Below, piece after piece: positions 1 through 6,838 of a stretch of 11,090 bases of DNA. The notes under the pieces were generated by a model, which saw only the letters and a program-made list of their open reading frames with translations, had not been told where the DNA came from and made no database searches. The DNA comes from Clostridia bacterium (GTDB taxonomy: Bacteria; Bacillota; Sulfobacillia; SLMV01): assembly GCA_007136565.1 (NCBI GenBank), contig SLGS01000174.1, forward strand, positions 1 through 11,090, written 5' to 3'. The position numbers were made by a program, and so were the translations under genes. Position 1 is the stretch's first letter; each line of letters starts with the position of its first letter.

Positions 1-128
1 CCGGGGGATTTGCCGGTATCGACCTGGATATTGACCGGAGGGTTTCGGGTGTGCATCGCGACGAATCCGCGGGCGCGTACCCGAGGATCGGGCGCGCCCG
101 CGGCGATCTCGCAGCGAATCGCGAGCAC
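1..128 (-). CDS. Possible partial minus-strand ORF at window edge, unrecognised
   Basis: Reading the minus strand from a GTG at 128-126, the frame stays open to the window edge (about 42 codons) and begins with residues like MLAIRCEIAAGAPDP. Third codon positions are mostly G or C, as in the real genes of the window, and it begins just after the selenoprotein gene stops at 133. No good Shine-Dalgarno lies at normal spacing before the GTG; a GGAAGAG is too far upstream. I do not recognise the family. It could be a downstream member of the same transcription unit or a chance open frame. Confidence 0.3.
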   Translation of the reverse strand, partial: MLAIRCEIAAGAPDPRVRARGFVAMHTRNPPVNIQVDTGKSP

Positions 129-132
129 ACTG

Positions 133-891
133 CTAATGCGGAGTTCTCTTCCAGCGAAGCGGGGGACGCATCACGTATCCTCCCCCGTCGGCCTCTTCGA
201 GCGCGGCGAGGCACGCCCGCAGTACGGCCAACTGCAGTGCTACATTCCCGGGATCCCCGAAGGGAGCACCGTACGGAAAAGGGACTTCTACGGTGCGAGG
301 TGGCACCACGGAAGCGGTAACCTCCGGAAATATGCTGATGGTTACGGTGGGTATGCCCGTCGCCTCGAGGACTCGTGCGATCAATCCCACGGATTGATTG
401 CAAAGCGGTCAGGTGGGGGCCAAGATGGCGGCGTCGGCTCCGGCGGTCGACAGCACCTCGGCCGCCCGACGAGCGTATTCATCTCCCAGCTCCCGGGTCC
501 TGAGGCAATATCCCATGAAGCTCAGGTGTTCGTCCGTCGCCGAACCGATCTCACCCGAATCCTCCAGCACCTTCAGATGCTCTAGGGGAAGGGCGCAATT
601 CAGGTCCGCATCGACGTACGAGTGGTCGTAGTGGGTGTGGGCTATCCCCAAATCCTCCCGGGACGATCCGCGGGGAATCACCCTAAAGGACGGATCCCCC
701 AGGGGATCTTCCGTATCGAAGGGCGGTGCATCCAGCGTGTGAAATCCACCGGAAGAGATGAGGGCAATCTTCAGATCCGGAGGTGAGGTCCGGGGCGATG
801 TGAAGGGTACAGTCAATCCGCGATTGTCGACCAGGGCGAAATCGGGATCCACTCGATCCCTGAGACCCTGTTCCAGGGACTTTGCTCCCAT
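133..891 (-). CDS. Selenoprotein B family reductase (PrdB/GrdB-like), UGA read as selenocysteine
   Basis: This is a 252-residue member of the glycine/sarcosine/betaine reductase selenoprotein B and D-proline reductase PrdB family. In that family the selenol attacks a substrate C-N or related bond in anaerobic amino-acid reduction; the substrate here is unknown. Visible hallmarks are a family-typical GDPSFRVIP block (residues 65-73), an HTHYDHS motif (85-91), SFMGYC (124-129) and, after the Sec site, VGLIARVLEATGIPT. The reading frame is broken only by UGA at 409-411. Translating it as Sec gives U161-P-L-C164 exactly where relatives have Cys or Sec, and both halves match one family without a shift. 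The start at 891 is chosen because GGAGG at 904-900 lies 8 nt before it; the ATG at 906 lacks a ribosome site. It is 86 nt downstream of argH on the same strand. A nonsense-mutated pseudogene is the alternative and is less likely. Confidence 0.85.
376..402 (-). promoter_or_regulatory. Candidate bacterial SECIS hairpin
   Basis: On the mRNA strand, an 8-bp perfect stem (ATCAATCC with GGATTGAT) closes a three-base GTG loop at 390-388. Beyond one A-C mismatch, three more pairs (TGC with GCA) extend it to 11 pairs. The apical loop begins 18 nt after the UGA and starts with G, which fits the known bacterial SECIS layout: a hairpin within the coding sequence just 3' of UGA with a conserved G in a small loop. 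It presumably binds SelB. This is based on pairing by eye, not a folding computation. Confidence 0.75.
409..411 (-). other. Recoded UGA codon (selenocysteine)
   Basis: An in-frame TGA lies inside a conserved C/U-x-x-C redox motif, with Cys three residues later. The frame continues for another 91 codons of family-consistent sequence to a TAG at 133. Other genes in the window end in TGA (pxpA, the cyclotransferase gene, the DUF969 gene, the YcsI-like gene), so UGA is a normal stop here and genome-wide reassignment is not the explanation. Confidence 0.85.
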
Positions 892-911
892 GTCATCATC
901 CTCCATCCGTG

Positions 912-943
912 TTAACCGTTTCCCCGATCCTTTGGATGGTTAA
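912..943. repeat. Inverted repeat in the argH-selenoprotein gap
   Basis: TTAACC (912-917) and GGTTAA (938-943) are inverted, with a small ATCC/GGAT hairpin nested between them. It lies in the 86-nt gap after argH and just upstream of the selenoprotein gene. It could be a processing or attenuation structure, or an operator. No T-run follows, so it is not a classical terminator. Confidence 0.35.
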
Positions 944-977
944 ACGAATGCATCGAGCAGGGTCCCAAGCCCTCCAT

Positions 978-2372
978 TTAACCGTCGAGCAGTTCCTTCG
1001 CCCGCCGGATTTGCGACCCAACCGCCGCCGGTCCGGTTCCTCCCGGGAGATCGCGTCGCCGGACACTGCCCTCCGGATGGATTAACTCGACGATATCGTC
1101 GCCGAAATCCGCGGAGAAACCCCGCCAATCCGCCGGCCCCAGGTCCGAAAGCTCCAACCCCACCGATTCGCAGTGGGCTACGATCTCCCCGACGATCCCG
1201 TGCGCCTCCCTAAAGGGTACACCCCGGGAGACCAGGTAATCCGCCGCGTCGGTGGCCCCGAGAAATCCGCCGAGGGTCGCCGACTCCATATTCGCCCCCC
1301 GGACCTCCATGGTGGCCACGGCACCTGCCGCAACCTTTAGACATGCCTTGAGGGTGTCGGTGGCGTCGAAGAGGGCCTCCTTGTCCTCCTGCATGTCACT
1401 GTTGTACGCGAGGGGTAATCCCTTCATCGTCGTCAAGAGCCCCAGGAGCCGTCCGTACACGCGTCCCGATTTCCCCCGGATCAGCTCCGCCGAGTCCGGA
1501 TTCCGCTTTTGGGGCATTATGCTGGAACCCGTGGAATAGCCTTCGGACAGGCGGATGAAGCCGAACTCCGAGCTCGACCACAACACCAATTCCTCGGCCA
1601 ATCTGCTTAGATGCATCATGGTCAACGAAGCCGCCGAGAGGTACTCGAGGACGAAATCGCGATCGGAAACCGCGTCCATCGCGTTCTCGTACACCCCCGA
1701 AAAGCCGAGTTCGGCGGCGGCGAACTCGCGGTCCAGCGGGAATCCCGATCCGGCCAGGGCGGCCGCGCCTAGGGGGCTCACATCCGCCCTACGCCCGCAT
1801 TCGGAAAAACGATGGCGATCCCGGGTCAGCATGAAGAAGTAGGCCAGGAGGTGATGGGCAAAGGATACGGGCTGGGCCCTTTGCATGTGGGTGTAACCCG
1901 GTAAGAGGGTTTCCACGTGGTCCCGCGCGCGATCCAGTATTGCCCGGCGCAGTCCATCGATGAGATCGAAGACCTCGTCGATCTCTTCCTTGACGAATAG
2001 GTGCATGTCCGTGGCAACCTGGTCGTTTCGGCTCCTGCCCGTGTGAAGCCTGGCGGCCAGAGGCCCCAGTTTTTCGGCGAGCAGCACCTCGACGTTCGTG
2101 TGGATATCTTCGAACTCGGTCGAGAGCTCACTTCGGCCTTCTAGGATATCTCCCTCCACCTCGCGGAGCCCCTCTACGAGCTGACTGGCCTCATCGAGGG
2201 TTATGATCCCGGCCCGGGCGAGGGTATTGGCGTGGGCGATACTCCCCCGGATGTCGAGGCCGAGCAACCTCCGATCGAAGTATATGGAAGCGGTGAAGTC
2301 CCTGGATGCCGCTCCGGCGTCATCGCCGAAACGCCCGCCCCAAAGGGGTCGATTTCGATTCCCAACCCCCAC
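978..2372 (-). CDS. argH: Argininosuccinate lyase
   Basis: This enzyme splits argininosuccinate into arginine and fumarate, the last step of arginine synthesis in the cytoplasm. The 464-residue length is normal for this fumarase/aspartase-superfamily tetramer. Visible signatures are LWGGRF at 10-15, TGRSRNDQ at 111-118, the THMQRAQP block at 161-168, and the superfamily signature GSSIMPQKRNPD at 282-293, whose serines include the catalytic base in the mobile loop. The start is a GTG that directly follows the TAG of argG with no gap. This implies translational coupling, with only a weak purine-rich ribosome site inside the end of argG. The gene is the second of an argG-argH operon, expected to be controlled from the operator region upstream of argG. 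The call is secure. Confidence 0.97.
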   Translation of the reverse strand: MGVGNRNRPLWGGRFGDDAGAASRDFTASIYFDRRLLGLDIRGSIAHANTLARAGIITLDEASQLVEGLREVEGDILEGRSELSTEFEDIHTNVEVLLAEKLGPLAARLHTGRSRNDQVATDMHLFVKEEIDEVFDLIDGLRRAILDRARDHVETLLPGYTHMQRAQPVSFAHHLLAYFFMLTRDRHRFSECGRRADVSPLGAAALAGSGFPLDREFAAAELGFSGVYENAMDAVSDRDFVLEYLSAASLTMMHLSRLAEELVLWSSSEFGFIRLSEGYSTGSSIMPQKRNPDSAELIRGKSGRVYGRLLGLLTTMKGLPLAYNSDMQEDKEALFDATDTLKACLKVAAGAVATMEVRGANMESATLGGFLGATDAADYLVSRGVPFREAHGIVGEIVAHCESVGLELSDLGPADWRGFSADFGDDIVELIHPEGSVRRRDLPGGTGPAAVGSQIRRAKELLDG

Positions 2373-3599
2373 CTAGTTCACCGCTTTTCCGAGCTCGGCG
2401 TCCTGCACACCGGTCTTGCCCACCGCGGAGTGCACGGCGGTCGGAAGACCCCATACCGATATGAAACCCTCGGCGGCGCGGTGGTCGAAGGCGTCTTCCC
2501 CGCCGTATGTGGCCAAAGATAGGTCGTAAAGCGAGTTCGGTGACTTCCGCCCCACGGCCTGGCAGTGACCGCGGTACAGTTTCAATCTGACGCTGCCCGA
2601 AACCCTGGATTGGGATGTATCCACGAAGGCCGTCAGCGCCTCCCGCAGAGGGGAGAACCAAAGGCCGAAGTAGACGAGTTCAGCGTACTTATGCTCTATG
2701 GACTGCTTGTAGTGTGCCAGCTCCCGGGAAAGGGTGAGGTCCTCCAGATCGCGGTGAGCCTCTATCAGCATCACCGCCGCCGGCGCTTCGTAGATCTCCC
2801 TCGACTTTATGCCCACCAGGCGATTCTCCACGTGGTCCAACCGGCCGATACCGTGCAATCCTCCCAGGCGATTCAACGTCGATATCAGTTCCACGGGCGG
2901 CATCTTCTCGCCATCCAGGGCCACCGGCTTACCGGACTGGAATTCGATGGTCACGTACTCGGCTTCGGACGGAGCATCCGACGGGGCGGTCGTCCACTCG
3001 AAGGCTTCCTCGGGCGCCTCGACCCAGGGGTCCTCCAGGACCCCGCACTCCACGCTCCTTCCCCAGAGGTTAACATCGATGCTAAAGGGATTTTCCTTTT
3101 TCACCGGTACTTCGATACCCTTCTCCCCGGCGTAGGCGATGGCGTCCCCTCGGGACATGGGCCACTCGCGCACCGGGGCGATGACCTTGAGATCCGGGTT
3201 CAGGGCCTTCACGGAGACGTCGAAGCGCACTTGATCGTTTCCCTTGCCGGTACAGCCGTGTGCGACGGCCACCGCGCCCTCGGATTCGGCGCAATCCACC
3301 AGCAACTTGGATATCAACGGTCGCGAGAGCGCCGAGGACAATGGATAACGCCCCTCGTATAGGGCGTTGGCCGCCAGGGCCGGGAAAGCGTATTCGCGGG
3401 CGAATTCGTCTCGAACGTCCACCACCTGGCAATCCAGGGCCCCCACCTTGAGCGCCCTCTCCCTTATCGCGTCGAGATCCTTGCCCTCTCCCACGTCCGC
3501 GGCCAGGGCTATAACACCGAGCCCGTAGGTCTCCTTCAACCAGTTGATTGCCACGGAGGTGTCCAACCCACCCGAGTATGCGAGCACTACCTTGTCCAT
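2373..3599 (-). CDS. argG: Argininosuccinate synthase
   Basis: This enzyme joins citrulline and aspartate, using ATP, to give argininosuccinate, the penultimate step of arginine synthesis. The 408-residue protein begins MDKVVLAYSGGLDTS, with the N-type ATP-pyrophosphatase P-loop (AYSGGLDTS, 7-15). It continues with the family's GCTGKGNDQVRF segment and NLWGRSVECG block, and ends in the usual C-terminal oligomerisation region. The ATG is preceded by GGAGGGG with 7 nt spacing, which fixes the start. It leads the argGH operon and is transcribed away from pxpA. Its predicted promoter is overlapped by two ARG-box-like palindromes, so arginine-dependent repression by an ArgR-type regulator is likely. 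The call is secure. Confidence 0.98.
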   Translation of the reverse strand: MDKVVLAYSGGLDTSVAINWLKETYGLGVIALAADVGEGKDLDAIRERALKVGALDCQVVDVRDEFAREYAFPALAANALYEGRYPLSSALSRPLISKLLVDCAESEGAVAVAHGCTGKGNDQVRFDVSVKALNPDLKVIAPVREWPMSRGDAIAYAGEKGIEVPVKKENPFSIDVNLWGRSVECGVLEDPWVEAPEEAFEWTTAPSDAPSEAEYVTIEFQSGKPVALDGEKMPPVELISTLNRLGGLHGIGRLDHVENRLVGIKSREIYEAPAAVMLIEAHRDLEDLTLSRELAHYKQSIEHKYAELVYFGLWFSPLREALTAFVDTSQSRVSGSVRLKLYRGHCQAVGRKSPNSLYDLSLATYGGEDAFDHRAAEGFISVWGLPTAVHSAVGKTGVQDAELGKAVN

Positions 3600-3633
3600 G
3601 ATTTCCCCTCCCGGATAACGTCTTGGCGAATGC

Positions 3634-3645
3634 GTATTATCATAC
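3634..3645. promoter_or_regulatory. ARG-box-like operator, copy 1
   Basis: GTATTATCATAC is a 12-bp imperfect palindrome (GTAT, 4-bp AT-rich core, ATAC). It resembles the arm-N4-arm layout of ArgR/AhrC boxes and covers the predicted argG -10. It is paired with a second copy whose centre is 20 bp away, about two helical turns, close to the 21-bp spacing of tandem ARG boxes in E. coli. Confidence 0.6.
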
Positions 3646-3667
3646 TTGTAGGCGCATTATTATGCAA
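3639..3667 (-). promoter_or_regulatory. Predicted argGH promoter
   Basis: On the minus strand, TATGAT at 3644-3639 matches the -10 consensus in 5 of 6 bases. TTGCAT at 3667-3662 is a weak -35 (3 of 6), with exactly 17 nt between them. This predicts a start near 3632 and a leader of about 30 nt before the argG ribosome site. Both ARG-box-like palindromes overlap these hexamers, which suits simple repression. Confidence 0.5.
3654..3665. promoter_or_regulatory. ARG-box-like operator, copy 2
   Basis: GCATTATTATGC has perfect GCAT/ATGC arms around an AT-rich 4-bp core, which is close to known ARG-box half-site arrangements. Over 14 bp it shares 11 bases with copy 1. It overlaps the predicted argG -35 and lies 64 bp before the pxpA start, so it could serve both directions. 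Confidence 0.6.
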
Positions 3668-3675
3668 GAGCCCCG

Positions 3676-3690
3676 CGGGAGGATCTCCCG
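3676..3690 (+). other. Short hairpin in the pxpA leader
   Basis: CGGGAG and CTCCCG form a 6-bp perfect stem with a GAT loop, 38 bases before the pxpA start. No T-run follows. It may stabilise the 5' end of the mRNA or affect access to the ribosome site. I see no convincing plus-strand promoter for pxpA nearby. Confidence 0.4.
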
Positions 3691-3728
3691 AAAGGCCGGA
3701 GAAGATAGCTCGTCAGGAGGTGTGTAGA

Positions 3729-4499
3729 TTGGACTCGGACAAGGTCCTCGACCTCAACAGCGATCTCGGCGAAAGCTTCGGAAACTACGAAATGGGTTTT
3801 GACGACGAGATAATGCGGGTTATCAGCTCCGCCAATATAGCATGCGGATTCCACGCATCCGATCCCATGGTGATGCGCCGAACAGTCCGAGAGGCGGCGA
3901 AGCTCGGGGTGAGTATAGGAGCACACACCAGCTATCCGGATCTCGTGGGCTTTGGTAGGCGCAAGATGGATCTAACCCCCGAGGAGATAGTGAACGACCT
4001 GATCTACCAGGTGGGGGCATTGCACATGTTCTGCGTCGTCGAGGGTACCAGGCTCAATCACGTCAAGGCCCACGGCGCCATATACAATACCGCGGTCAAC
4101 CACGAACCGACGGCCCGAGGGTTGGTCGACGGGATGAAGACCCTGGACATGGACCTCTTCTTCTACCTCCCGGCCGGCACGGATTTACTGGGAATGGCCC
4201 GGGAAGCGGGCCTAAACGCCGTGGCCGAGGCCTTCGCGGACCGCCTTTATGACGACGAGGGCAACCTGGTTTCCCGCCGGATCCCCGGGAGCGTCTTCGA
4301 AGACCCGGAGCGCGCCGCCTCCCAGGCCGAGGAGATAGCCCTCCATGGTCGCGTTACCACCCAGAGCGGAAAGACCATCCCCATGGAGGCCGACAGCATT
4401 TGCGTGCACGGCGACAGTCGCACATCCTTGGAAATCTCTCGGGCCGTGCACCGTCGTTTGGTGGATGCCGGTGTCCGAATCCAGGCCCCGGGACGCTGA
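3729..4499 (+). CDS. pxpA: 5-oxoprolinase subunit A (LamB/YcsF family)
   Basis: This is the subunit of the prokaryotic ATP-dependent 5-oxoprolinase PxpABC, which hydrolyses 5-oxo-L-proline to L-glutamate. Family motifs are DLNSDLGESFG (8-18), ANIACGFHASDP (35-46) and GAHTSYPDLVGFGRR (64-78), followed by HVKAHGAIYN and a C-terminal CVHGDS. I chose the TTG at 3729 because AGGAGG at 3715-3720 sits 8 nt upstream. It gives 256 residues starting just before the conserved core, matching the usual length of about 250. An ATG at 3630 in the same frame would add 33 non-conserved residues and would run through the ARG-box region. The next gene begins 3 nt after the stop, so pxpA and pxpBC form an operon. 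Confidence 0.95.
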   Translation: MDSDKVLDLNSDLGESFGNYEMGFDDEIMRVISSANIACGFHASDPMVMRRTVREAAKLGVSIGAHTSYPDLVGFGRRKMDLTPEEIVNDLIYQVGALHMFCVVEGTRLNHVKAHGAIYNTAVNHEPTARGLVDGMKTLDMDLFFYLPAGTDLLGMAREAGLNAVAEAFADRLYDDEGNLVSRRIPGSVFEDPERAASQAEEIALHGRVTTQSGKTIPMEADSICVHGDSRTSLEISRAVHRRLVDAGVRIQAPGR

Positions 4500-4502
4500 C
4501 CG

Positions 4503-6086
4503 TTGAGAGCCCGAATCCGTCGCGTCGGCGACTCCGGTCTATTGATGAGTTACGGGACGGTGATCGAACCCGAGACCAACCTGCGCGTCCTGGATGCCGC
4601 CCGGATCATCGCCTCGGAGCTTCCGCGTGGCGTCGAGGATGTAATCCCTGCCTACTCGACGGTGCTGTTGATCTTCGATCCCGCGCAAACCTCGCAGGAT
4701 GAGCTCGAACAGTTCTTGCTCGGGCGTCCGGACATCACCGATCCGTCCGCGCCGGAGGAATCGGGCGCAAAGATCCATTCAATACCGGTGGCCTACGGAG
4801 GAGAGGAGGGCCCCGATCTCGGGAAGGTGTCCGCGGCGACGGGGCTAACCCCCGATGAAGTGGCCCATATCCATACCGAAAAGGATTACCGCGTCTACTT
4901 CCTCGGCTTTACGCCCGGTTATCCCTACCTCGGGGGTCTCGATCCCCGGATAAGGGTCCCCCGCCTGCCCACCCCACGAACCCACGTAGCGGCGGGATCC
5001 GTGGCCATCGCCGGGGGACAAACGGGACTGTATCCCATGGCCTCGCCCGGCGGGTGGTCGGTCATAGGTCGAACCCCGCTGAGGCTCTTCGATCCCTCGA
5101 GCGGGAGTCCGACCCTGCTGAAACCGGGAGACCGCGTCCGACTGCGAGCCATCGAGGGACCAATCTCACCACCCACGATGCCCGAACCGGGGCACTCACC
5201 GACCACCCCCCTTTGCCGGATAGTACACCCGGGATTGTACACGACCGTGCAAGACGGGGGCAGGAGAGGATACATGCACCTGGGTGTGAGTCGGGCCGGG
5301 GCCTGGGATCTCGAGGCCCTCCGGCGGGCAAACGGACTCCTCGGAAACCCCCCGGAGTCCGCTGCCCTGGAGATGACCGCCCTGGGGGTCGGACTCGTCT
5401 TCTTTCGAGACAGCGTCATCGCCCTGGGCGGAGCCGAAACCCTCCCCATCATCGACGGACAACCTTCCGAGTCCCGGGGCCCCGTCGAAGTCCCGGCGGG
5501 CAGCCACCTATCCCTCACGCCGTTATCCGGCGGGCTCAGGGCCTACCTGGCCGTGCAGGGTGGCTTCGACGCACCGGTGATGATGGGTAGCCGATCCACG
5601 GACACCGTGGCGGGCTTCGGTGGAATAAATGGTCGAGCACTGCGGACGGGAGATGTCCTCGGCTCGGCGGGTGAACGGAGAGGGCAACCCGTTCACGGGC
5701 CCCGGGATGGCGAACCCGCATCCACCGATGGGAAATTCACCGTTCGGGCCATCGTCGGTCCGCAGCTGGACCATTTCTCGGAAAAGTCCCTCTCGGCCCT
5801 GGAGAATCAATCCTTCGTGGTCCAACCGGACTCTAATCGAATGGGCCTTCGGCTAAAGGGTCAAGGCAGGGTGCCCCATGGTCTGCGCGGGCCCGATATT
5901 GTCTCGGAGGGCATCATCCCGGGATCGATCCAGGTCCCCGGCGACGGGAACCCCATCATCATGGGCAGCAACGCCCAAACCACCGGCGGATACGCCAAGA
6001 TAGCCGTGGTCCTGCGCGAAGACCTGTATCACCTGGGGCAGGCAAAGCCCGGTGATGAGATCCGCTTCCTCCTTCACCACCACTAA
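4503..6086 (+). CDS. pxpBC: 5-oxoprolinase subunits B and C fused (KipI-KipA)
   Basis: This single 527-residue protein joins PxpB (KipI-like, about 1-217) to PxpC (KipA-like, about 237-527) through a Pro-rich linker (about 218-236). With PxpA it forms the ATP-dependent 5-oxoprolinase; the B and C parts are thought to activate 5-oxoproline by phosphorylation. PxpB hallmarks are GFTPGYPYL (135-143), GGQTGLYP (171-178) and PGGW (182-185). PxpC hallmarks are VQDGGRRG (249-256), the GGFDAPVMMGSRSTD block, and TTGGYAKIAVV near the end. The TTG start at 4503, 3 nt after the pxpA stop, is needed to include the RIRRVGDSGLL start of the family; its ribosome site is weak, so coupling to pxpA is likely. 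Known alternatives for such proteins, such as allophanate hydrolase-like or Kip sporulation control, fit less well given the adjacent pxpA. Confidence 0.93.
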   Translation: MRARIRRVGDSGLLMSYGTVIEPETNLRVLDAARIIASELPRGVEDVIPAYSTVLLIFDPAQTSQDELEQFLLGRPDITDPSAPEESGAKIHSIPVAYGGEEGPDLGKVSAATGLTPDEVAHIHTEKDYRVYFLGFTPGYPYLGGLDPRIRVPRLPTPRTHVAAGSVAIAGGQTGLYPMASPGGWSVIGRTPLRLFDPSSGSPTLLKPGDRVRLRAIEGPISPPTMPEPGHSPTTPLCRIVHPGLYTTVQDGGRRGYMHLGVSRAGAWDLEALRRANGLLGNPPESAALEMTALGVGLVFFRDSVIALGGAETLPIIDGQPSESRGPVEVPAGSHLSLTPLSGGLRAYLAVQGGFDAPVMMGSRSTDTVAGFGGINGRALRTGDVLGSAGERRGQPVHGPRDGEPASTDGKFTVRAIVGPQLDHFSEKSLSALENQSFVVQPDSNRMGLRLKGQGRVPHGLRGPDIVSEGIIPGSIQVPGDGNPIIMGSNAQTTGGYAKIAVVLREDLYHLGQAKPGDEIRFLLHHH

Positions 6087-6211
6087 AAACATCTGTATAC
6101 CACGAGGGCTTGCCAAGGCCGAAATAGCTGGCTGATATTTCCATTAATCCCGCCCGGGTTAAACCATCGCTCTGCGGGTGAAAATGATGGATATGGAGGG
6201 AGGATTAGAGT
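6087..6211 (+). other. Intergenic region pxpBC to cyclotransferase gene
   Basis: These 125 bases hold no ORF and no clear terminator. A TTGCCA at 6110-6115 could be a -35, but the bases 17 nt on (TGATAT) are a poor -10. The end holds a strong double ribosome site (GGAGGGAGG, 6195-6203) 8 nt before the next ATG. Read-through from pxpBC is the simplest view. Confidence 0.5.
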
Positions 6212-6697
6212 ATGTCCAGATCCGAAAGCTGTGACGCTGGGGATGCACACCGACTATATTTCGCTTACGGAAGCCTGATGAGCAAGGACTTCATGGCGCG
6301 AATGTGCCCGGATGCCGATCCCCACGCGCGGGCCAGCCTACACGGATACACGAGGCAATACCGTGGACCTCTCACCGTAGTGCAATCCCCGGGTGACTCC
6401 GTTACCGGCGCGCTATTTCGAGTGGCGGGCAGCTGCGAAGAGGTTCTAGATCGGTACGAAGGTTATCCCGACTACTACGGCAAGTCCGATGTCAGGGTGC
6501 GTGTGGGCGACCCGGATCGGGGTATCACCGAGCTCGAGGCCTTCGTGTACACGATGAACGGAGGCGAGGAGAAGGCCCCTTCGAGGGACTACCTAGCCCT
6601 TTGCATTCGAGGTGCAGAGGACTGGGGAATCGACCCCGCCGAGTTCATTGATACCCTCCCGGAGGATTTCTCCCATGCAAAGGAGGACGAGGATTGA
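6212..6697 (+). CDS. Gamma-glutamylcyclotransferase-like (AIG2/GGCT fold) protein
   Basis: This is a 161-residue protein of the AIG2/BtrG/GGCT family. Such enzymes cyclise the gamma-glutamyl group of gamma-glutamyl amino acids or amines, releasing 5-oxoproline and the free amine. The signature YFAYGSLM (16-23) forms the substrate loop. Glu83 in DRYEGYP is the expected general acid-base residue, and FVYTM lies in the C-terminal half as usual. The GGAGGGAGG ribosome site 8 nt upstream fixes the ATG. It follows pxpBC on the same strand, so its product 5-oxoproline would feed directly into PxpABC. The exact gamma-glutamyl substrate cannot be read from the sequence. The acidic tail (KEDED) is not conserved. 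Confidence 0.88.
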   Translation: MSRSESCDAGDAHRLYFAYGSLMSKDFMARMCPDADPHARASLHGYTRQYRGPLTVVQSPGDSVTGALFRVAGSCEEVLDRYEGYPDYYGKSDVRVRVGDPDRGITELEAFVYTMNGGEEKAPSRDYLALCIRGAEDWGIDPAEFIDTLPEDFSHAKEDED

Positions 6698-6803
6698 AGG
6701 ATCACCATCGGTTATCGGCCGGTACGATACGACTCCTCGAGTTGGCGGAATACCCTCGACGAGGACGAGATCCTACCTCCGGCCACGGAGATGCTGGGCA
6801 TGT

Positions 6804-6832
6804 TTGCCATGGGAAAATGTATCTCTTACAAT
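6804..6832 (+). promoter_or_regulatory. Predicted promoter for the DUF969-DUF979-pcp operon
   Basis: TTGCCA (6804-6809) and TACAAT (6827-6832) each match the -35 and -10 consensus in 5 of 6 bases, with the optimal 17-nt spacer. This is the best promoter match I found in the window. A start near 6839 leaves a leader of about 365 nt before the first gene. Confidence 0.6.
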
Positions 6833-6838
6833 GGGGTT

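Noticed and set aside
409..411. The TGA as a plain stop, giving a 160-residue protein plus a separate small gene at 133-390
   Set aside because: The second half has no ribosome site of its own, is the direct continuation of the same family, and loses the conserved redox motif if split.
133..891. Genetic-code reassignment of UGA to Trp or Gly
   Set aside because: Several genes here end normally in TGA and no other internal TGA is present in any gene.
2565..3362. 265-codon plus-strand ORF opposite argG
   Set aside because: Antisense shadow of a secure argG with no recognisable domain.
3630..3728. ATG at 3630 as the pxpA start
   Set aside because: It adds 33 residues absent from the family, has no ribosome site, and overlaps the operator region, whereas TTG at 3729 has AGGAGG at 8 nt.
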